Source: Lentibacillus halodurans (GTDB lineage Bacteria > Bacillota > Bacilli > Bacillales > Amphibacillaceae). Taken from it: a DNA stretch of 64,000 bases. A program made the position numbers and the translations under genes. The notes beneath the pieces were generated by a model. The model was not told where the DNA came from. It ran no database searches and saw nothing but the letters and a program-made list of their open reading frames with translations. Of this stretch, positions 59,786-64,000 are shown piece after piece. Location: assembly GCF_900112045.1 (NCBI RefSeq), contig NZ_FOJW01000001.1, forward strand, positions 310,001 to 374,000. Reading direction: 5' to 3'. Within the stretch, counting starts at the first letter, position 1. Each line of letters starts with the position of its first letter.

Positions 59786-62227
59786 TCATTCCTCAAAAGG
59801 CTTATCATAGACCGGCTCTTTCCATACTTCTGTAACCTCTCCCTGATTATCACTGTCAATGACAAATGAGCCGTTGCTATAGCGGTCACTCGTTGACAAT
59901 TCAAGCGGGAATATACTGTGTTTTTCCCCTTTGCTTGTCCGGAAATAGATTGTATCATGCTCATGAATGGTATAGAGCCCTTTAATTCGATGTGCTTTCG
60001 TTTTTAATTCACGAAGCATGATTAATCCTCTGTTGGCACGGCTTGATTTCTCAAATTCGTTCAGTTTCATCCGTTTAGCGGCACCACGCTGTGTCACCAC
60101 CACTATAGATGGTTCAGCCAGCTCGTCGAATACTTGTCCACTAACAACGTGTTCATCCGCTTTTAGCTTTATGGCTTTTACACCTGCCGCTCTCTGCCCG
60201 ACAATCGATATTTCCGATTCGTGATACCATAAGCCAAATCCTTTATTCGAGGCTATAAATACATCACAATGTCCGTTTGTCTGGAATACATTCATAACCT
60301 CATCATCACCTTTGAGGTTCAGGGCAATCAATGCTTTCGAATAACGCTGGGCCTTATACAAGGACAGTTCACTTCGTTTGACCATACCATTTCTCGTAAA
60401 GAAGACAAGGTACTCCCCGTCTTCAAACGTGCGCACCGGGATGCTTTGGATGATAAGTTCATCTTTGCCGATCGAGACAAGATTTGAAATATGATGTCCG
60501 ATATCTTTCCACCTGATGTCCGGCAATTCATGAACAGGAAGGTAAATATATTGCCCTTTATTCGTAAACAAAAGGATGTGATCAGTTGTGTTCAGTTCAA
60601 ATAAACCAACTAAATGATCGTCTTCTTTCATCCCTGGATCTTCACCGTTGGATGCACTATATGATCGAGTACTCGTGCGTTTGACATACCCGTCTTTTGT
60701 TGCCGATACGACAACATCTTCACTTGCCACGGTTACTTCGATGTTAAACGTTAACTCCTCAATATCATTTTCTATTACAGTTCTCCGTTTATCAGCAAAG
60801 GATTTCTTTATTTGTCTTAATTCTTTTTTAATATGCTGCAAGAGTTTATTTTCACTCGACAGCAATGTTTCATATTCGTTAATTCGCTTTTTTAATTCCT
60901 CAGCTTCTTGCTCCAGTGAAGTAACATCAGTATTTGTCAGCCTGTATAATTGCAGCATGACAATGGCTTCAGACTGTGCTTCTGAAAATTCATATTTGGC
61001 AATGATACGTTGTTTGGCATCCTGTTTATCCTTGGATGCACGGATTGTCCCGATTAGTTCATCCAAAATCGAAACCGCTTTTATCAAACCTTCCACAATA
61101 TGAGCACGGTCTTTCGCTTTATTTAAATCATAAACCGTCTGCCTTGTTACGACTTCTTTCTGATGCGTTATATATGAATCCAGAATCTGAGGTAATGACA
61201 AAAGTTTAGGCGTTTTATCCTGGATCGCCACCATGTTGAAATTATACGTCACTTGCAGGTCTGTATTTTTATATAAATAATTTAAAATACCCTCACTGTT
61301 GGCCTCTTTTTTCAGTTCAATCACTACCCGCAGCCCGGTACGATCTGTTTCATCCCTGACTTCTGCAATTCCTTCCACTTTGCGGTCGATACGCAGTTCA
61401 TCAATTTTTTTAACCATATGTGCTTTATTGACATCATACGGAATTTCATCGATTACAATTTGCTGCCGGCCACCACGGATATCCTCAACAGCTGCCTTGC
61501 CACGGACAACAATCTTTCCTTTCCCGGTTTCATAGGCTTTCCGGATACCATCAATACCCTGAATGATTCCGCCCGTTGGAAAGTCGGGACCGCTCATAAC
61601 TTCCATTAATTTATCCACGGTCGTTGACGGTTTATCAATTTTCATGATGACAGCATCAATCACTTCCGCCAGGTTATGTGGTGGTATATCGGTTGCATAT
61701 CCAGCCGAAATCCCTGTCGATCCATTCACAAGCAAATTCGGATATTTCGCAGGTAATACAACTGGTTCGGTGATTGTATCATCAAAATTCGGTATGAAAT
61801 CGACTGTTTCTTTCCCAATATCGCGAAGCATTTCAGAAGCAATACTTGATAGCCTTGCTTCAGTATAACGCATTGCTGCAGGTGGATCCCCGTCAATGCT
61901 GCCGTTATTTCCATGCATTTCCACCAAGCTACTGCGAACTTTCCAATCCTGGCTTAACCGGACCATCGCATCGTACACTGAACTGTCCCCGTGCGGATGG
62001 TAATTCCCGATAACCGTACCAACTGTTTTAGCTGATTTGCGGAAATTTTTGTCGTGTGTATTTTTTTCTTCATTCATGGCATATAAAATCCTGCGCTGAA
62101 CAGGCTTCAAGCCGTCGCGTGCATCCGGCAGCGCCCGTTCCTGAATAATATATTTACTGTATCTTCCAAAACGATCACCCAGAACTTCTTCAAGTGGAAG
62201 ATCCAAATAATTTTCAGCATCTGCCAA
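59786..62227 (-). CDS. parC: DNA topoisomerase IV subunit A
   Basis: Cuts and re-joins DNA to decatenate replicated chromosomes, with ParE. The 813-residue protein starts at TTG 62227 behind GGGGGG. The breakage-reunion domain has ALPDARDGLKPVQRRILYAM, the quinolone-determining segment HPHGDSSVYDAM, and the active-site Tyr in AAMRYTEARL; the C-terminal beta-pinwheel follows from about residue 500. In the quinolone region the usual Glu (S. aureus GrlA Glu84) is Asp86 here, with Ser82 unchanged. It is co-transcribed with parE, 51 bases upstream. Confidence 0.95.
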   Translation of the reverse strand: MADAENYLDLPLEEVLGDRFGRYSKYIIQERALPDARDGLKPVQRRILYAMNEEKNTHDKNFRKSAKTVGTVIGNYHPHGDSSVYDAMVRLSQDWKVRSSLVEMHGNNGSIDGDPPAAMRYTEARLSSIASEMLRDIGKETVDFIPNFDDTITEPVVLPAKYPNLLVNGSTGISAGYATDIPPHNLAEVIDAVIMKIDKPSTTVDKLMEVMSGPDFPTGGIIQGIDGIRKAYETGKGKIVVRGKAAVEDIRGGRQQIVIDEIPYDVNKAHMVKKIDELRIDRKVEGIAEVRDETDRTGLRVVIELKKEANSEGILNYLYKNTDLQVTYNFNMVAIQDKTPKLLSLPQILDSYITHQKEVVTRQTVYDLNKAKDRAHIVEGLIKAVSILDELIGTIRASKDKQDAKQRIIAKYEFSEAQSEAIVMLQLYRLTNTDVTSLEQEAEELKKRINEYETLLSSENKLLQHIKKELRQIKKSFADKRRTVIENDIEELTFNIEVTVASEDVVVSATKDGYVKRTSTRSYSASNGEDPGMKEDDHLVGLFELNTTDHILLFTNKGQYIYLPVHELPDIRWKDIGHHISNLVSIGKDELIIQSIPVRTFEDGEYLVFFTRNGMVKRSELSLYKAQRYSKALIALNLKGDDEVMNVFQTNGHCDVFIASNKGFGLWYHESEISIVGQRAAGVKAIKLKADEHVVSGQVFDELAEPSIVVVTQRGAAKRMKLNEFEKSSRANRGLIMLRELKTKAHRIKGLYTIHEHDTIYFRTSKGEKHSIFPLELSTSDRYSNGSFVIDSDNQGEVTEVWKEPVYDKPFEE

Positions 62228-62278
62228 GCCAATCCCCCCTCTATAACTGCTGCGTCGCTTTTCCGAATATGTTTTTTG

Positions 62279-64000
<1,722 letters not shown>

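Overview
This window is chromosomal DNA of a low-GC, endospore-forming member of the Bacillaceae, most likely a moderately halophilic genus of the Virgibacillus/Lentibacillus/Oceanobacillus type. Evidence for this is gene order close to Bacillus subtilis, a type B RNase P RNA, bacillithiol synthesis, and spore genes (SspM, CwlJ, a YqgT-like peptidase). The halophile placement is inference from acidic protein tails and general family resemblance. No tRNA, rRNA, CRISPR array, intact insertion sequence or prophage was seen.

Region by region. 1-12.1 kb (+ strand): dapB (cut by the window edge), mgsA, bshA, cca, birA, dinG, then ypmB-aspB-asnS, dnaD and nth. This is the B. subtilis order, but bshB1, panBCD, ypmA and ypoC are missing from their usual places. 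12.1-20.2 kb: ponA and recU (-), yppC, sspM (-), a small unknown gene, yppE, cdd, gpsB, rnpB and the rRNA methyltransferase ypsC. 20.3-31.5 kb: an alkylpyrone pair (type III polyketide synthase and methyltransferase), a queuosine-precursor transporter behind a preQ1-I riboswitch, a cold-shock gene, fhs with a YpgQ-like phosphohydrolase, an NlpC/P60 protein, thyA-dfrA-mobA, a Tat operon with two tatA genes and tatC, yozE, and a YolD-like gene with a LexA box. 32-42 kb: a YqfQ-like protein, msrAB, a LysM/M14 peptidase, a 7Fe ferredoxin, acylphosphatase, an xpaC-telA operon behind a sigma-W type promoter, a Rieske oxidoreductase, and the divergent citR/citA pair.

42-44.3 kb is the most accessory-looking stretch: a broken homing-endonuclease gene, large inverted repeats, cwlJ, a double-psi-barrel/DUF3889 protein, and an unannotated 39-residue ORF. 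44.3-64 kb is almost all on the - strand: cysK-dsdA, the ypcP exonuclease with the double dynamin dynA, a CBS protein, a six-gene yngJIHFE-like acyl-CoA catabolic operon (lacking the HMG-CoA lyase gene) with an upstream TetR regulator, and parE-parC (parE cut by the window end).

Functionally the window is mostly housekeeping: replication, repair and topology (DinG, DnaD, Nth, RecU, ParEC, YpcP), wall and division (PonA, GpsB, DynA), C1/folate (Fhs, ThyA, DfrA), thiol and redox defence (BshA, MsrAB), protein export (Tat), and branched-chain or short acyl-CoA breakdown. I did not find a clearly new multi-gene system. The best novelty candidates are a strongly structured non-coding segment between asnS and dnaD, a mini-ORF leader replacing ypmA, several tiny ORFs with strong ribosome-binding sites, the cwlJ-linked DPBB/DUF3889 protein, and regulatory sites whose position fits specific regulators (TetR operator, LexA box, sigma-W and sigma-G type promoters, preQ1 switch).
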